Shown: positions 34,926 to 43,864 of the stretch, piece after piece | Numbering within the stretch: position 1 is the first letter of the stretch | How the letters are laid out: each line of letters starts with the position of its first letter | DNA from: Gemmatimonadales bacterium | Lineage (GTDB): Bacteria > Gemmatimonadota > Gemmatimonadetes > Gemmatimonadales > GWC2-71-9 | Reading direction: 5' to 3' | Assembly: GCA_041390145.1 (NCBI GenBank) | Contig: JAWKQM010000004.1 | Coordinates: 124,001-188,000 of the forward strand | Length of the DNA: 64,000 nucleotides | The notes under the pieces: generated by a model | What the model saw: the letters and a program-made list of their open reading frames with translations, nothing else | Told to the model about the DNA's origin: nothing | Databases searched by the model: none | Program-made: the position numbers and the translations under genes

Positions 34926-36412
34926 AGTTCCGGAAGATGGCGACGGTGCTTTCGCTGGTGATCGTCCTCCCGGCTGCCGCCGCGGCACAGGGCTATAACC
35001 TGCGGCTCTCGGGCGGCATCCAGGGCGTCAGCTTCCGCGGCTATACCGCCGACAGCATCCCGAGAGACAGCGTCGTGACGACGGGCAACGGGAGCCTGGA
35101 GACGCCCAACGGCTACGCCGTCTCCTGCGCCACCGGCAATCTCTACTGCAACTACTGGATCCCGGGCCCCATCAACACCACCGCCCCGGCCGTCGCCCAG
35201 GCGGCGCTCACCATGTGGGGACTCGGACTTCCGGGCCTCAGGATCCAAGTAAATGGCTACGCCACCACCGACTTCAACACCGCCGCCTCCTGGCCCGGCA
35301 CGTCGCCGAATCTCCAGCTCATCGAGGGCTATGCGGAGTACGCGGCGCCTGCCTGGACCATCGTGGCGGGACGGAAGCTGGTGTCCGGACGCCTCGGGGC
35401 CTACGGATTCGATGGCGGGCAACTGACGGGGCGGCTGGCGAGCGCCGGCCTGGCGCTCTCCGGGTACCTGGGACGGGGCCTGGCCCAGGGCTCCAACCTC
35501 TTCATCACCTCGAGCGAGGTGAATCCCCAGGAGGACTACCTGCCCGCAGAGAGCCCGGTGGTGGCGGGGCTGATCGGCACGTGGAACTCCCCCCATGCCG
35601 AGGTGAGCGCCGAGTATAGGCGGGAAGTGGACCAGACCACGAAGTACTTTGGGTCGGAGCGCGTGGCCGCCTCGGCGACGCTGCGGCTCTACGGGCACTA
35701 CAGCGTCGTCGGCGGGGCCATCTATGACATGGCGAGCGGACTCTGGGGCAGCGCGGACGCCGCCCTCCGGTACGCCACGCCGAAGGTGGGGGTCGTGGCC
35801 GGCTACCGGCGGTACGCGCCCTTCTTTGAGCTGTGGACGGTCTGGGGAGCGTTCAGCCCGGTCCCGTACAACGCCATCTACGGGTCGGTGTCCTACCAGG
35901 CCACGAAGCGGCTCCAGATGCGCATCCGCGGCGAGACGTACCGGTTCGAGAATGCCGACGTGCTGACCCCCCTGGTCTCCATCGTCGATTCCGGGTGGCG
36001 GTTCTCCGTCGGCGGCACCTACCAGTTCTCGAACGCCTGGCAGGCGCAGCTCGGCTATGAAAATGAGCGAGGAACCGGGGCCGCCTCCAGCGGCTGGGAC
36101 GGCAACGTCACCTTCTCGCCGAACGGCAAGTACTCGATCATGGTCTACGGCAACTCCCTCTCCCGGCCCCTCGAGTACCGCTGGGACCAGTCCGTGGTCC
36201 TGGTGTACGGGATGCAGGCCTCCGTCGTGGCGCGGGACAACGTGAGCGTGGCGTTCACCATGGCGCGGTACGACGAAAACCGTGAGCGGCCGGACGCGGC
36301 GTCATTCGAGTGGGACCAGATCCGGTTCGGGGCCAAGGTCATCATGACCTTCAGCTCGGCGGACCGGTTGCCGCTCCCCAAGGCCATCACCAACCGACCG
36401 GCGGGGTACTGA
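34922..36412 (+). CDS. Outer-membrane beta-barrel of the cytochrome conduit
   Basis: 496 residues from ATG 34922 (ATGA overlap with the 20-haem gene). A signal peptide (KMATVLSLVIVLPAAAAAQ) is followed by regular amphipathic strands throughout, rich in Tyr, Trp, Gly and Ser (VAGYRRYAPFFELWTVWGAF, WQAQLGYENERGTGA), and ends in tyrosine. No haem motif. Flanked by multihaem cytochrome genes on both sides, as in MtrB/PioB- or OmbB-type porin-cytochrome complexes, so its likely role is the insulating sleeve through which a cytochrome crosses the outer membrane. The family is assigned by layout and context, not by a recognised MtrB motif. Confidence 0.8.
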   Translation: MKFRKMATVLSLVIVLPAAAAAQGYNLRLSGGIQGVSFRGYTADSIPRDSVVTTGNGSLETPNGYAVSCATGNLYCNYWIPGPINTTAPAVAQAALTMWGLGLPGLRIQVNGYATTDFNTAASWPGTSPNLQLIEGYAEYAAPAWTIVAGRKLVSGRLGAYGFDGGQLTGRLASAGLALSGYLGRGLAQGSNLFITSSEVNPQEDYLPAESPVVAGLIGTWNSPHAEVSAEYRREVDQTTKYFGSERVAASATLRLYGHYSVVGGAIYDMASGLWGSADAALRYATPKVGVVAGYRRYAPFFELWTVWGAFSPVPYNAIYGSVSYQATKRLQMRIRGETYRFENADVLTPLVSIVDSGWRFSVGGTYQFSNAWQAQLGYENERGTGAASSGWDGNVTFSPNGKYSIMVYGNSLSRPLEYRWDQSVVLVYGMQASVVARDNVSVAFTMARYDENRERPDAASFEWDQIRFGAKVIMTFSSADRLPLPKAITNRPAGY

Positions 36413-36413
36413 G

Positions 36414-37853
36414 ATGCGTCGCATACTCGCACCCCTCGTGCTGGCACTCGCTGTGGCCGCGGCCCCCGCTGCCGCGCAGCAAGGTGATCAGTTCAACCAC
36501 GCGCAGCACGCCAAGGTCTTTCCGACCTGCACCGGATGTCACGCCGGCGCCCTCGACGACTCCCGTCCGCTCTTGCCCTCGGCGCAGTCATGCGCCAACT
36601 GTCACGACGGCACCGTCGAGCGACGGGTGGACTGGCAGCCGCTGCCGCCGGCGGGGACCAACCTGCGGTTCACGCACGCGGAGCACCGGAAGGAAGTGCT
36701 CGCGAAGGCGGGACAGGATTCCACCCTGAGCTGCCAGGCCTGCCATACGCGGGAGGGGGCCTCTTGGATGACCGTCAGGCCGGCGGTCGTGCCCCAGTGC
36801 CTGGCCTGCCACGGTGTCAAGACGGCGCACCTGGCCGCGCCGGACACCGCGTGCGCCACCTGCCACCTCCCGCTCGCACAGGCGACCACGCTGACCATGG
36901 CGCAGGTGAAGGCATTCCCGGCGCCCCCGTCGCACGAGGCCCCTGGGTTCATGAGCGCCGACGGGCATGGTGCCCAGGCCGAGGCCGGCACGGGCCCGAA
37001 GACCTACCTCGTGGCACCGAGCTGCGCCACCTGTCACGCGCAGGAGTTCTGCTCCACCTGCCACGTGAACGCCCCGGAGACTCCGACCATCCAGGCGCTG
37101 TCCATGGATTCCCGGTCGCTGGCCATCCAGGTCAAGCTCGAAGCGCCCGCGACGCATGCGCAGGACAACTTCGTCCTGACCCACGGCAAGTCGGCCCGCA
37201 AGAGCACGGCGGCCTGCCAGACCTGCCACACGCAGGAGAGCTGCCTCACCTGCCACATCACCCCGCCGCGGGCCGTCGGCACGCTCTACGCGAGCGGGCC
37301 GGGACGCGGCGCGGGCGCCCAGGTGGAGCGGAGCCGGCCTGCCAGCCACATGGCGGACTTCAGCACGATCCACGCGACCCCGGCCAGCTCCAACCCGCAG
37401 TCGTGCGAGGGGTGTCACGCGCGTCCCCAGTGCCTCGACTGTCACCGCGGGACGCCGGAACGCACGCCGCAATACCACCCGCAGACCTTCCTCGAGCGTC
37501 ATCCGGCGGCGGCCTATTCGCGGGAGACGAACTGCAGCGACTGCCACAACCCCGGCGCCTTCTGCCAGACTTGTCACGTGCAATCCGGGCTCGGCAGCCC
37601 GAAGGGCCCGCTGCAGGCGGGGTACCACGACGTCTTCCCCGGCTTCCTCCTGAACCACGGCCAGGCGGCCCGCCAGAGCCTCGAGACCTGCACCTCGTGC
37701 CATGTCGAGAAGGACTGCCTGACCTGCCACTCGGCGCTCTATGGACGGGGATTCAATCCGCACGGGCCCGGGTTCGACGGCGAGAAGCTCCGCTCGAAGA
37801 ACCCGCAGATGTGCACGGTCTGCCACGGACTCAGGGTACCCAGCGCGAAGTAG
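36414..37853 (+). CDS. Sixteen-haem periplasmic c-type cytochrome
   Basis: 479 residues. A cleavable signal peptide (LAPLVLALAVAAAPAAAQQ) with no lipobox. Sixteen CXXCH motifs: CTGCH, CANCH, CQACH, CLACH, CATCH twice, CSTCH, CQTCH, CLTCH, CEGCH, CLDCH, CSDCH, CQTCH, CTSCH, CLTCH and CTVCH. Several occur as close pairs about 9-10 residues apart. Many additional histidines (HAQHAK, HAEHRK, LTHGK) can serve as distal ligands. It starts 1 nt after the barrel stop. Likely a periplasmic electron carrier or the cytochrome inserted in the barrel. Last gene of the operon; a hairpin follows. Confidence 0.92.
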   Translation: MRRILAPLVLALAVAAAPAAAQQGDQFNHAQHAKVFPTCTGCHAGALDDSRPLLPSAQSCANCHDGTVERRVDWQPLPPAGTNLRFTHAEHRKEVLAKAGQDSTLSCQACHTREGASWMTVRPAVVPQCLACHGVKTAHLAAPDTACATCHLPLAQATTLTMAQVKAFPAPPSHEAPGFMSADGHGAQAEAGTGPKTYLVAPSCATCHAQEFCSTCHVNAPETPTIQALSMDSRSLAIQVKLEAPATHAQDNFVLTHGKSARKSTAACQTCHTQESCLTCHITPPRAVGTLYASGPGRGAGAQVERSRPASHMADFSTIHATPASSNPQSCEGCHARPQCLDCHRGTPERTPQYHPQTFLERHPAAAYSRETNCSDCHNPGAFCQTCHVQSGLGSPKGPLQAGYHDVFPGFLLNHGQAARQSLETCTSCHVEKDCLTCHSALYGRGFNPHGPGFDGEKLRSKNPQMCTVCHGLRVPSAK

Positions 37854-37882
37854 GCGGAAGCGGACGAGCGGGGAAGCAAGAG

Positions 37883-37914
37883 AACGGCCCAAGGCATGGC
37901 TGCCCTGGGCCGTT
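37883..37914. terminator. Bidirectional terminator hairpin between convergent genes
   Basis: AACGGCCCAAGGC and GCCCTGGGCCGTT pair over 13 bp with one mismatch and a 6-nt loop. It lies between the 16-haem cytochrome (plus) and Hsp20 (minus) stops. Read on the minus strand it is followed by TCTCTT, so it is best suited to terminate hsp20. Its outer arms (AACGGCCC/GGGCCGTT) recur in the hairpin at 39948. Confidence 0.7.
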
Positions 37915-37951
37915 GGTCCGTCTGCGCGGGTCGGCTCCGCGGTGCCGGGAG

Positions 37952-38404
37952 CTACTGGATCAGTATCTTGTTGGTCACGGCCGATGGCACCTTCGGCAGG
38001 TGAACCAGCAGCACCCCGTCCTGATAGGTGGCGGTGATTTGCTCGGTTACGACGGCAGCTGGCAGCCGGACCATCCGGTGAAATTCGCCCCATTCCCGCT
38101 CGGCGTGCAGGCAGCGCTCGGCCGGCTCCGCCACGGGAAGTTCGCGACGACCGCTCAGCGTCAGGAGTGTGCCGGCCAGCGTGATGTCGAGATTTTCCCG
38201 ATGGACGCCGGGAATGTCCAACCGGACGACGTACGCCGCCTCGGTCTCGAGCAGATCGAAGGGAGGCAGCCAGGCCACCGTGTCCGCAGCCGGGGTCCGC
38301 AGCAGGGCCTCAGGGGAGAAGGTGTTGTGAAAGAGCCGATCGAACACCTGGTCGATATCGTTGCGCACCTTGGCCATGACGGGCGCGGCCTTCATGATTC
38401 TCAT
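37952..38404 (-). CDS. Small heat-shock protein, Hsp20 family
   Basis: 150 residues from ATG 38404, with GGAGG 5 nt upstream. The alpha-crystallin domain spans about residues 45-140, with the conserved VVRLDIPGVHRENLDITLAG, LTLSGRRE and the final GVLLVHLPKV. A C-terminal ILIQ matches the I-x-I anchoring motif. Holds unfolding proteins in solution. A second Hsp20 lies at 39484, on the opposite strand, with the prenyltransferase between. Confidence 0.93.
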   Translation of the reverse strand: MRIMKAAPVMAKVRNDIDQVFDRLFHNTFSPEALLRTPAADTVAWLPPFDLLETEAAYVVRLDIPGVHRENLDITLAGTLLTLSGRRELPVAEPAERCLHAEREWGEFHRMVRLPAAVVTEQITATYQDGVLLVHLPKVPSAVTNKILIQ

Positions 38405-38479
38405 GCTTCCTCCTGATAGAGACCGTGCCACCACCATACCACCCAGGCGCTGAAGCCGGCGTGAAGCGGGGTTGAAACG

Positions 38480-39391
38480 ATGGCCACGAAATTCGCGCAG
38501 GGGTTCTGGCGGCTCGCCGACCCGAAAATCTCGCTCGCCTCGGCCGCCGGAATACTGCTCGGGGCGTCCTCCGCGGCCGCTGCCGGGCCGATCGAGGCGG
38601 GCTGGCTCCTGATGACGGTGCTCGGCGTTTTTGCCGTCGAGGTGGCAAAGAACGCGTCTGGTGAGGTCTTCGACTGGGACTCCGGCACCGACCTGAAGGT
38701 GCGGGAGGAGGACCGAAGCCCGTTCTCAGGCGGCAAGCGCGTGCTCGTGGATGCGTTGCTCACGCGAGGACAGACCTGGGGCATCGCCATCGGGGGGTAT
38801 CTCCTCGCCGCGATCGTGGGATTGACCATTGTCGGCTGGAGGGACGTCCGCGTCCTCTGGTTCGGGTTGGCCGGTGTGGCGCTGGCGTTCTTCTATCACG
38901 CGCCCCCATTTCGACTCAGCTACCGCGGCCTCGGCGAACTGGCGGTGGCCATCAGCTACGGCCCGCTGGTCTGCGCCGGTACCTATCTGGTCCAGCGCGG
39001 GACCATGCCGACCGGGATCGTCCTGCTGTCCCTGCCCCTTGGCATCCTCATCGCCGCCTTCCTCTGGATCAACGAGTTCCCCGACTACTCCGCCGACGCG
39101 CTGTCCGGCAAGCGGACCCTCGTGGTCCGTCTGGGCCGGCGAGCCGCCGCCTGGGGGTTCGTCTGGCTCGGGGTGGGTGCCGCCGTCGCAACGGCCCTCC
39201 TGCCCACGGCGGGCCTCCCGGCGACGGTCTGGCTCGGCGGCATCGGCGCGCTGCGCTACATCCCCGCCGCGCGGGCGCTGCTGGCAACCCCGGAGGACAC
39301 CGCGGCCATCGTGCCGGCGCAGGTCATGACGCTGCAGGCGTTCCTGCTCTATTCCCTCGGCGCCTCGATCGGGATGCTGCTCGGCACGTGA
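38480..39391 (+). CDS. UbiA-family prenyltransferase
   Basis: 303 residues with eight or nine membrane helices. The second aspartate-rich region NEFPDYSADALSGKRTLVV fits the UbiA superfamily, close to MenA-like sequences. The first region reads KNASGEVFDWDSGTD, a looser version of the usual NDxxDxxxD. It transfers a prenyl chain to an aromatic or other acceptor; a role in (mena)quinone synthesis is possible and would suit the hydrogenase-quinone-cytochrome module beside it, but the substrate is not determined. Confidence 0.85.
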   Translation: MATKFAQGFWRLADPKISLASAAGILLGASSAAAAGPIEAGWLLMTVLGVFAVEVAKNASGEVFDWDSGTDLKVREEDRSPFSGGKRVLVDALLTRGQTWGIAIGGYLLAAIVGLTIVGWRDVRVLWFGLAGVALAFFYHAPPFRLSYRGLGELAVAISYGPLVCAGTYLVQRGTMPTGIVLLSLPLGILIAAFLWINEFPDYSADALSGKRTLVVRLGRRAAAWGFVWLGVGAAVATALLPTAGLPATVWLGGIGALRYIPAARALLATPEDTAAIVPAQVMTLQAFLLYSLGASIGMLLGT

Positions 39392-39483
39392 TCACGACAG
39401 GATAAGAAAGTTTCGCCGGCCGTTCACCATCACTTCACCCCCTTGTTCCTATCTTGTGGTCGTACCATCCACCAGGGGGCAGT

Positions 39484-39924
39484 ATGAAAATCGCCAAGCT
39501 CAACCCGATCCTCGGCAACGTGGAGAAGATCGATCGGCTGTTCGATCCCTTCCTCACGGGGCCGCTCTTCCCCGAACTCACGACCAGGGGATTCGAGAAC
39601 AACTGGGTACCGACACTGGACCTCGCCGAGAACGACAAGGCGTTCGTGGTCCGGCTCGAAGTCCCAGGGATGCCAAAGGAAAACCTGGACGTGAAACTGA
39701 CCGGTGAAGTCCTGACCATCACCGGCCATCGCGAGGCCGCCAAGGAAGTTCCCGGCGAGAACTTCCTGTACAGGGAGCGGGAGACCGGCAAGTTTGTCCG
39801 GACCATCCGCCTGCCCGCGGCTGTGGTGGAGGGGAAGATCGAGGCGCACTACACCGACGGCATGCTGCATGTGACGCTGCCGAAGGCCGCACCGGAAGTG
39901 CGGAGCAAGATCACCATCAAGTAG
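39484..39924 (+). CDS. Small heat-shock protein, Hsp20 family
   Basis: 146 residues from ATG 39484, preceded by AGGGGGC. The alpha-crystallin domain is clear: VVRLEVPGMPKENLDVKLTG, LTITGHRE, then GMLHVTLPKA and C-terminal ITIK. Its similarity to the Hsp20 at 37952 (start MRIMKAAP against MKIAKLNP, same domain layout) shows that they are paralogues. A perfect hairpin terminator follows. Confidence 0.93.
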   Translation: MKIAKLNPILGNVEKIDRLFDPFLTGPLFPELTTRGFENNWVPTLDLAENDKAFVVRLEVPGMPKENLDVKLTGEVLTITGHREAAKEVPGENFLYRERETGKFVRTIRLPAAVVEGKIEAHYTDGMLHVTLPKAAPEVRSKITIK

Positions 39925-39947
39925 GATGGTCGGCGCCTCGATGGACG

Positions 39948-39978
39948 AACGGCCCCGGGCACAGTGCCCGGGGCCGTT
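39948..39978 (+). terminator. Terminator hairpin after hsp20
   Basis: AACGGCCCCGGGCAC and GTGCCCGGGGCCGTT form a perfect 15-bp stem with a 1-nt apparent loop, followed by CTGATTT. It ends the plus-strand hsp20 and may also serve the convergent doxX gene. Confidence 0.75.
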
Positions 39979-40004
39979 CTGATTTCAGCGCCCGCCGGCG
40001 AGGG

Positions 40005-40445
40005 TCAGGACTCGCGCCGACGACCGACGCGCAGCGCGCCCGGTCCGGAAAGCAGGAGGGAAAGGAGGGCGGCGATATAGAGGAGGTTCACCTCGACGCC
40101 GGGCATCCCAAAGACCGGGCCCTGCTCACCCATCCCCGTGATGTTGATGAAGTTGAAGCCGTTCGCGAGGTGCACCGTGAGCGCGGCGACGGCCATGTTC
40201 ACGATCAGCAGCCCGGACGCGAGGGTCACGTACATCCCAAGCAGAATCGCGAGCGCGCCGACGACCTCGACGACACCCACTCCCCAGGCGGCGAGGCCAG
40301 GCAGCGGCACGCCAATACCGGCAAGCATCCCGGCGAATCCCGCATGCCCGGCCGCGGTGAGCTTCGGGAGCCCGTGAAAGAGGAAGCCAATGGCGAGCAT
40401 CAGGCGAAGTGGTACGGGCGCCCAGGAAGCGCGAGCGTTCTGCAT
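40005..40445 (-). CDS. DoxX family membrane protein
   Basis: 146 residues, four membrane helices (LRLMLAIGFLFHGLPKL, WGVGVVEVVGALAILLGMYV, LASGLLIVNMAVAALTVHL, NLLYIAALLSLLLSG). The first helix has the FLFHGLPKL signature typical of DoxX. DoxX proteins are linked to redox and thiol stress, but their biochemical role is poorly defined. A palindrome at 40497-40519 lies just upstream, so expression is probably regulated. Confidence 0.9.
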   Translation of the reverse strand: MQNARASWAPVPLRLMLAIGFLFHGLPKLTAAGHAGFAGMLAGIGVPLPGLAAWGVGVVEVVGALAILLGMYVTLASGLLIVNMAVAALTVHLANGFNFINITGMGEQGPVFGMPGVEVNLLYIAALLSLLLSGPGALRVGRRRES

Positions 40446-40496
40446 CGGTTCCTCCAGTCTCGGTCGAGGTCGAAAGCGGCACCGGTGCCACCTTCA

Positions 40497-40519
40497 CATT
40501 AGTGTGATAACATCTAATG
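40497..40519. promoter_or_regulatory. Palindromic operator-like site upstream of doxX
   Basis: CATTAG-N11-CTAATG, a perfect 6-bp inverted repeat in an AT-rich island between the end of glpK and the doxX start 52 bp away. The size and symmetry fit a site for a dimeric regulator of MarR or similar type. Confidence 0.45.
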
Positions 40520-42001
40520 TTACACCTCATACCTTGCCCATGCAAGGGCCGCATGCACCGCCCGCTCCCACCCCGCCCGCCTCGACATCCGCTCCGCATC
40601 GGATGATGTCGGCGAAAACACCGTAAACTCTCTCCCCTCAAGGAATTGCGCGGTGTCTCGCCACACCCCGAGCGCAATCCCCGCGAGCCCCGCCGCGCCG
40701 AGCGCCGTCGTCTCTATCATGTCCGGCCGCTCGACAGGGGCGCCAAGCACGTCGGCCAGGAACTGCATCAGCCAGCCGTTGGCGCTGGCCCCGCCGTCCA
40801 CCCGGAGGGGGCCCGGCGCGAGATGGGTGTCGCTCCGCATCAGTTCCACTAGTTCAGCACTGCTGAACGCCATCGCCTCGAGGGCCGCCCGGACCAGGTG
40901 CGCCCGGGTCGTCCCCCGCGAGAGTCCGGTGACCGTTCCCCGCGCCTCCGGCTCCCAGTGCGGCGAGCCGAGTCCCACGAACGCGGGGACGAAGTGGACG
41001 CCCCCAGTGTCCGCCACGCTCCGGGCGAGCGCCTCCGATTCGTCCGCTCGGGCCACCAGGCCGAGGCCGTCCCGCAGCCACTGGACGGCGGCGCCGGCAA
41101 TGAAGACGCTCCCCTCCAGGGCGTAGGCCGGCTCCCCGCGGGGACCGCAGGCGGCGGTGGTCAGCAGGCCGTGGGACGAGTGGGGACGCTCTCCCCCGGC
41201 GTGCATCAGGAGAAACGTTCCGGTGCCATAGGTGTTCTTGGCGGTGCCTGCCGTGACGCACCCTTGGCCGAAAAGGGCCGACTGCTGGTCGCCCGCGATG
41301 CCGGCGATCGGCATGGCATAGCCGAAGTGCTGAGGGAGGGACTCCCCGGAGATGCCTCCCGAGGGGACGATGGTGGGCAACAGCGCCGGCGGCACCGTGA
41401 ACAGTGCGAGGAGTTCGGGATCCCAGCCCCGCGATTCGAGGCCATAGAGCATGGTGCGCGAGGCGTTGGTGTGGTCGGTGACGTGCTTCGCCCCGCCGGT
41501 GAGCCGCGCCACGAGCCAGCTGTCCACCGTCCCCGCGGCCAGCTCCCCCCGCTCTGCACGGCGCCGGACATCACCATCCTTGAGCATCGACTCCAGCTTG
41601 GTGGCGGAGAAATAGGGATCGGGCACCAGGCCGGTTCGCTCCCGCAGCATCTCCGCGAGCCCGAGGGCGCGCAGCTCGGCGCAGCGTGGTGCGGTGCGGC
41701 GGTCCTGCCAGACGATGGCCCGCCCGATCGGCTCAAGCGTCTTGCGGTCCCACAGCAGGATCGTCTCCCGCTGGTTGGTGATGCCGAGACCGATGGGCCG
41801 TTCGCGTGACTGCGCGATGGCCTCCCGTCCGGCCTCCAGGGCGCCCTCCCAGAGGTCGCGAGGCTCGTGCTCGACCCACCCTGGTTGCGGGAAGTGCTGT
41901 GGCAGCTCGCGGTACCCGCGGCCGAGGACAGAACCATCCTGGTGGATGACAAGGGCCGTGGTTCCCGTGGTGCCGGCGTCGATGGCGAGGATAGAGGGCA
42001 T
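40520..42001 (-). CDS. glpK: Glycerol kinase
   Basis: 493 residues from ATG 42001. N-terminal phosphate-binding DAGTTGTTALV, GITNQRET, WQDRRTA, the substrate-site region NASRTMLYG, AGDQQSALFGQ and the ATP-site GTGTFLLM are all present. Converts glycerol to glycerol-3-phosphate. The full family length and conserved FGGY-type motifs are present. No glpF or glpD is adjacent; the EamA transporter gene lies upstream in the same direction. Confidence 0.95.
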   Translation of the reverse strand: MPSILAIDAGTTGTTALVIHQDGSVLGRGYRELPQHFPQPGWVEHEPRDLWEGALEAGREAIAQSRERPIGLGITNQRETILLWDRKTLEPIGRAIVWQDRRTAPRCAELRALGLAEMLRERTGLVPDPYFSATKLESMLKDGDVRRRAERGELAAGTVDSWLVARLTGGAKHVTDHTNASRTMLYGLESRGWDPELLALFTVPPALLPTIVPSGGISGESLPQHFGYAMPIAGIAGDQQSALFGQGCVTAGTAKNTYGTGTFLLMHAGGERPHSSHGLLTTAACGPRGEPAYALEGSVFIAGAAVQWLRDGLGLVARADESEALARSVADTGGVHFVPAFVGLGSPHWEPEARGTVTGLSRGTTRAHLVRAALEAMAFSSAELVELMRSDTHLAPGPLRVDGGASANGWLMQFLADVLGAPVERPDMIETTALGAAGLAGIALGVWRDTAQFLEGREFTVFSPTSSDAERMSRRAGWERAVHAALAWARYEV

Positions 42002-42038
42002 GGGAGATGGCGGGGAAGCGGGGAAACAGGGACGTGGG

Positions 42039-42956
42039 TCAGCGCGTCGGGGCTGGTGCAATCCGAGGCGCCGGGCCAGCCCGGCGAGAAAGGAGGACTC
42101 CACTGACGATCAAGGCAGCGCCGCCGATCTGGATGGGCCGGGGGTGCTCGCCCAGGAGCGGCCAGGCCACCAGCATCGCAATCAGCGGGATCATCGAATT
42201 GAAGATGGCAGTCCGGCCGCTGCCGACCACCCGGACCGCATTGTTCCACAGCAGGTAAGCCACCACGATGGCCAGAAGGGTCGCGTACCAGACGCCGGTC
42301 CAGGCGCGGAGGCTCAAGCCTCGCCAGTCGAGATCGAGGAGGCCCGGGCCGCCCAGCAGGAGCAGCCCAGGGGCGCCGGTCGCCATCGTCCAGGCAGTCA
42401 GGCGGAGCGTCGAGATCCGGATGCGCATTGCCCTGACGCCGAGTGTGAAGAAGGCCCAGCAGAGCGTCGCCCCGAAAATCGCGAGATCCCCGCCAAGGCG
42501 ACCAACACCGAGCTCCACCCCCTTGCCCGCCAGGATCAACGCCACGCCCGCAAACCCCAGTACACCGCCGGCCATGACCGGGCGCCGGAGCGCTTCGATG
42601 CCGGTGACGGCGCCGAGGAGCGCCACGATCAGTGGCGTGGTGGCGATGATCAGCGAGGCGTTTGCCACCGAGGTGTGGGTCAGCCCGTACATGAAGAACA
42701 CCTGGTACAGAGTGTTGCTGAGCAGCCCCATCCAGACAAGGGTCCACCACGCCTCTCGGGGCAACGCGATCGACCCCTCCCGCCAGTAGAGCACGGCGAG
42801 CAGGATCACCGCGGCCAGGGAAAAGCGCAGCCCGGCAAAGCTCATCCCCGACATCTCACCGAGCGCCATCTTCATGAAGGAGAAGTTGGCGCCCCAGATG
42901 AGGACCACGAGCAGCATCGCCACTTCGGCGCGGGCTGCCTGGCGGGCGTCACTCAC
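42039..42956 (-). CDS. EamA-family (DMT) transporter
   Basis: 305 residues, ten hydrophobic segments in two EamA halves. The first half includes LVVLIWGANFSFMKMAL and YGLTHTSVANASLIIATTPL, the second LCWAFFTLGVRAM and LWNNAVRVVGSGRTAIFNSM, all family hallmarks. Members export metabolites or amino acids; the substrate cannot be told. It ends 37 nt before glpK and may be co-transcribed with it. Confidence 0.92.
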   Translation of the reverse strand: MSDARQAARAEVAMLLVVLIWGANFSFMKMALGEMSGMSFAGLRFSLAAVILLAVLYWREGSIALPREAWWTLVWMGLLSNTLYQVFFMYGLTHTSVANASLIIATTPLIVALLGAVTGIEALRRPVMAGGVLGFAGVALILAGKGVELGVGRLGGDLAIFGATLCWAFFTLGVRAMRIRISTLRLTAWTMATGAPGLLLLGGPGLLDLDWRGLSLRAWTGVWYATLLAIVVAYLLWNNAVRVVGSGRTAIFNSMIPLIAMLVAWPLLGEHPRPIQIGGAALIVSGVLLSRRAGPAPRIAPAPTR

Positions 42957-43076
42957 GCGCAGGCCGGGTCACGGTCGGACCTTCGGAACTCCGTTCGGAC
43001 AGGCACGCGGGGCGTCATGGCATTAAAATGCTCTCGTTCCGTACCGTTGGCCACCGCCCCCAACCCGACCCCACTC

Positions 43077-43859
43077 ATGCCCTACGAAACGCTCCTCCTC
43101 GACGTGCGCGACGGGATCGCCTTCCTGACCGTCAATCGCCCCGACAAGCTGAATGCCCTCAACGACGCCGTGATCGCCGAGCTGGACCGGGCGGTGGCAC
43201 AGATCGAGGGAGACGACGCCGTCCGGGGTGTCATCCTGACCGGTGCCGGGCCCAAGGCGTTCGTAGCCGGCGCCGACATCGGCGAGCTGTCGACGCAGAA
43301 CCAGATCACCGGCAAGGCGCGCGCGATGCGCGGCCAGGCGGTGTTCCGCCGGCTGGAACGGTGCGGCAAGCCGGTGGTGGCCGCGGTCAACGGCTTCGCG
43401 CTGGGCGGCGGGTGTGAGCTGGCGATGGCCTGCCACCTCCGAGTGGCCAGTGAGAACGCCAAGTTCGGGCAGCCGGAGGTGAAGCTCGGGATCGGTCCGG
43501 GCTACGGCGGGACGGTGCGGCTCCCGCGGCTGGTGGGCAAGGGACGCGCCCTGGATCTCCTGCTGACCGCGCGGATGGTTGGCGCCGAGGAGGCGCTGCA
43601 GATGGGTCTCGTGAACCGCGTCGTCCCCGCCGACAAGCTGATGGCCGAATCGGAGCAACTGCTGCGAGGCATCCTGGCCAATGGGCCACTCGCGGTCCGT
43701 CTCTGCATCGAGGCGGTGGACGCCGGCCTGGAAATGAGCCTCGACGAGGCGCTCCTGCTGGAAGCCAACCATTTCGGACTGCTTTCCTCGACCGACGACA
43801 TGCGCGAGGGCATGAGCGCCTTCCTTGAGAAGCGTGCGGCGTCGTTCCGCGGCAGCTGA
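43077..43859 (+). CDS. Enoyl-CoA hydratase/crotonase family protein
   Basis: 260 residues from ATG 43077. The crotonase signature GGGCELAMACHLRVAS carries the first catalytic Glu, and FGQPEVKLGIGPGYGGTVRLPRLVG carries the second. The CoA-binding region KAFVAGADIGEL is intact. Hydrates trans-2-enoyl-CoA to 3-hydroxyacyl-CoA in fatty acid oxidation or related pathways. It stands alone, followed 5 nt later by recF. The closest well-known relatives are short-chain enoyl-CoA hydratases. Confidence 0.93.
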   Translation: MPYETLLLDVRDGIAFLTVNRPDKLNALNDAVIAELDRAVAQIEGDDAVRGVILTGAGPKAFVAGADIGELSTQNQITGKARAMRGQAVFRRLERCGKPVVAAVNGFALGGGCELAMACHLRVASENAKFGQPEVKLGIGPGYGGTVRLPRLVGKGRALDLLLTARMVGAEEALQMGLVNRVVPADKLMAESEQLLRGILANGPLAVRLCIEAVDAGLEMSLDEALLLEANHFGLLSSTDDMREGMSAFLEKRAASFRGS

Positions 43860-43864
43860 GCGAC

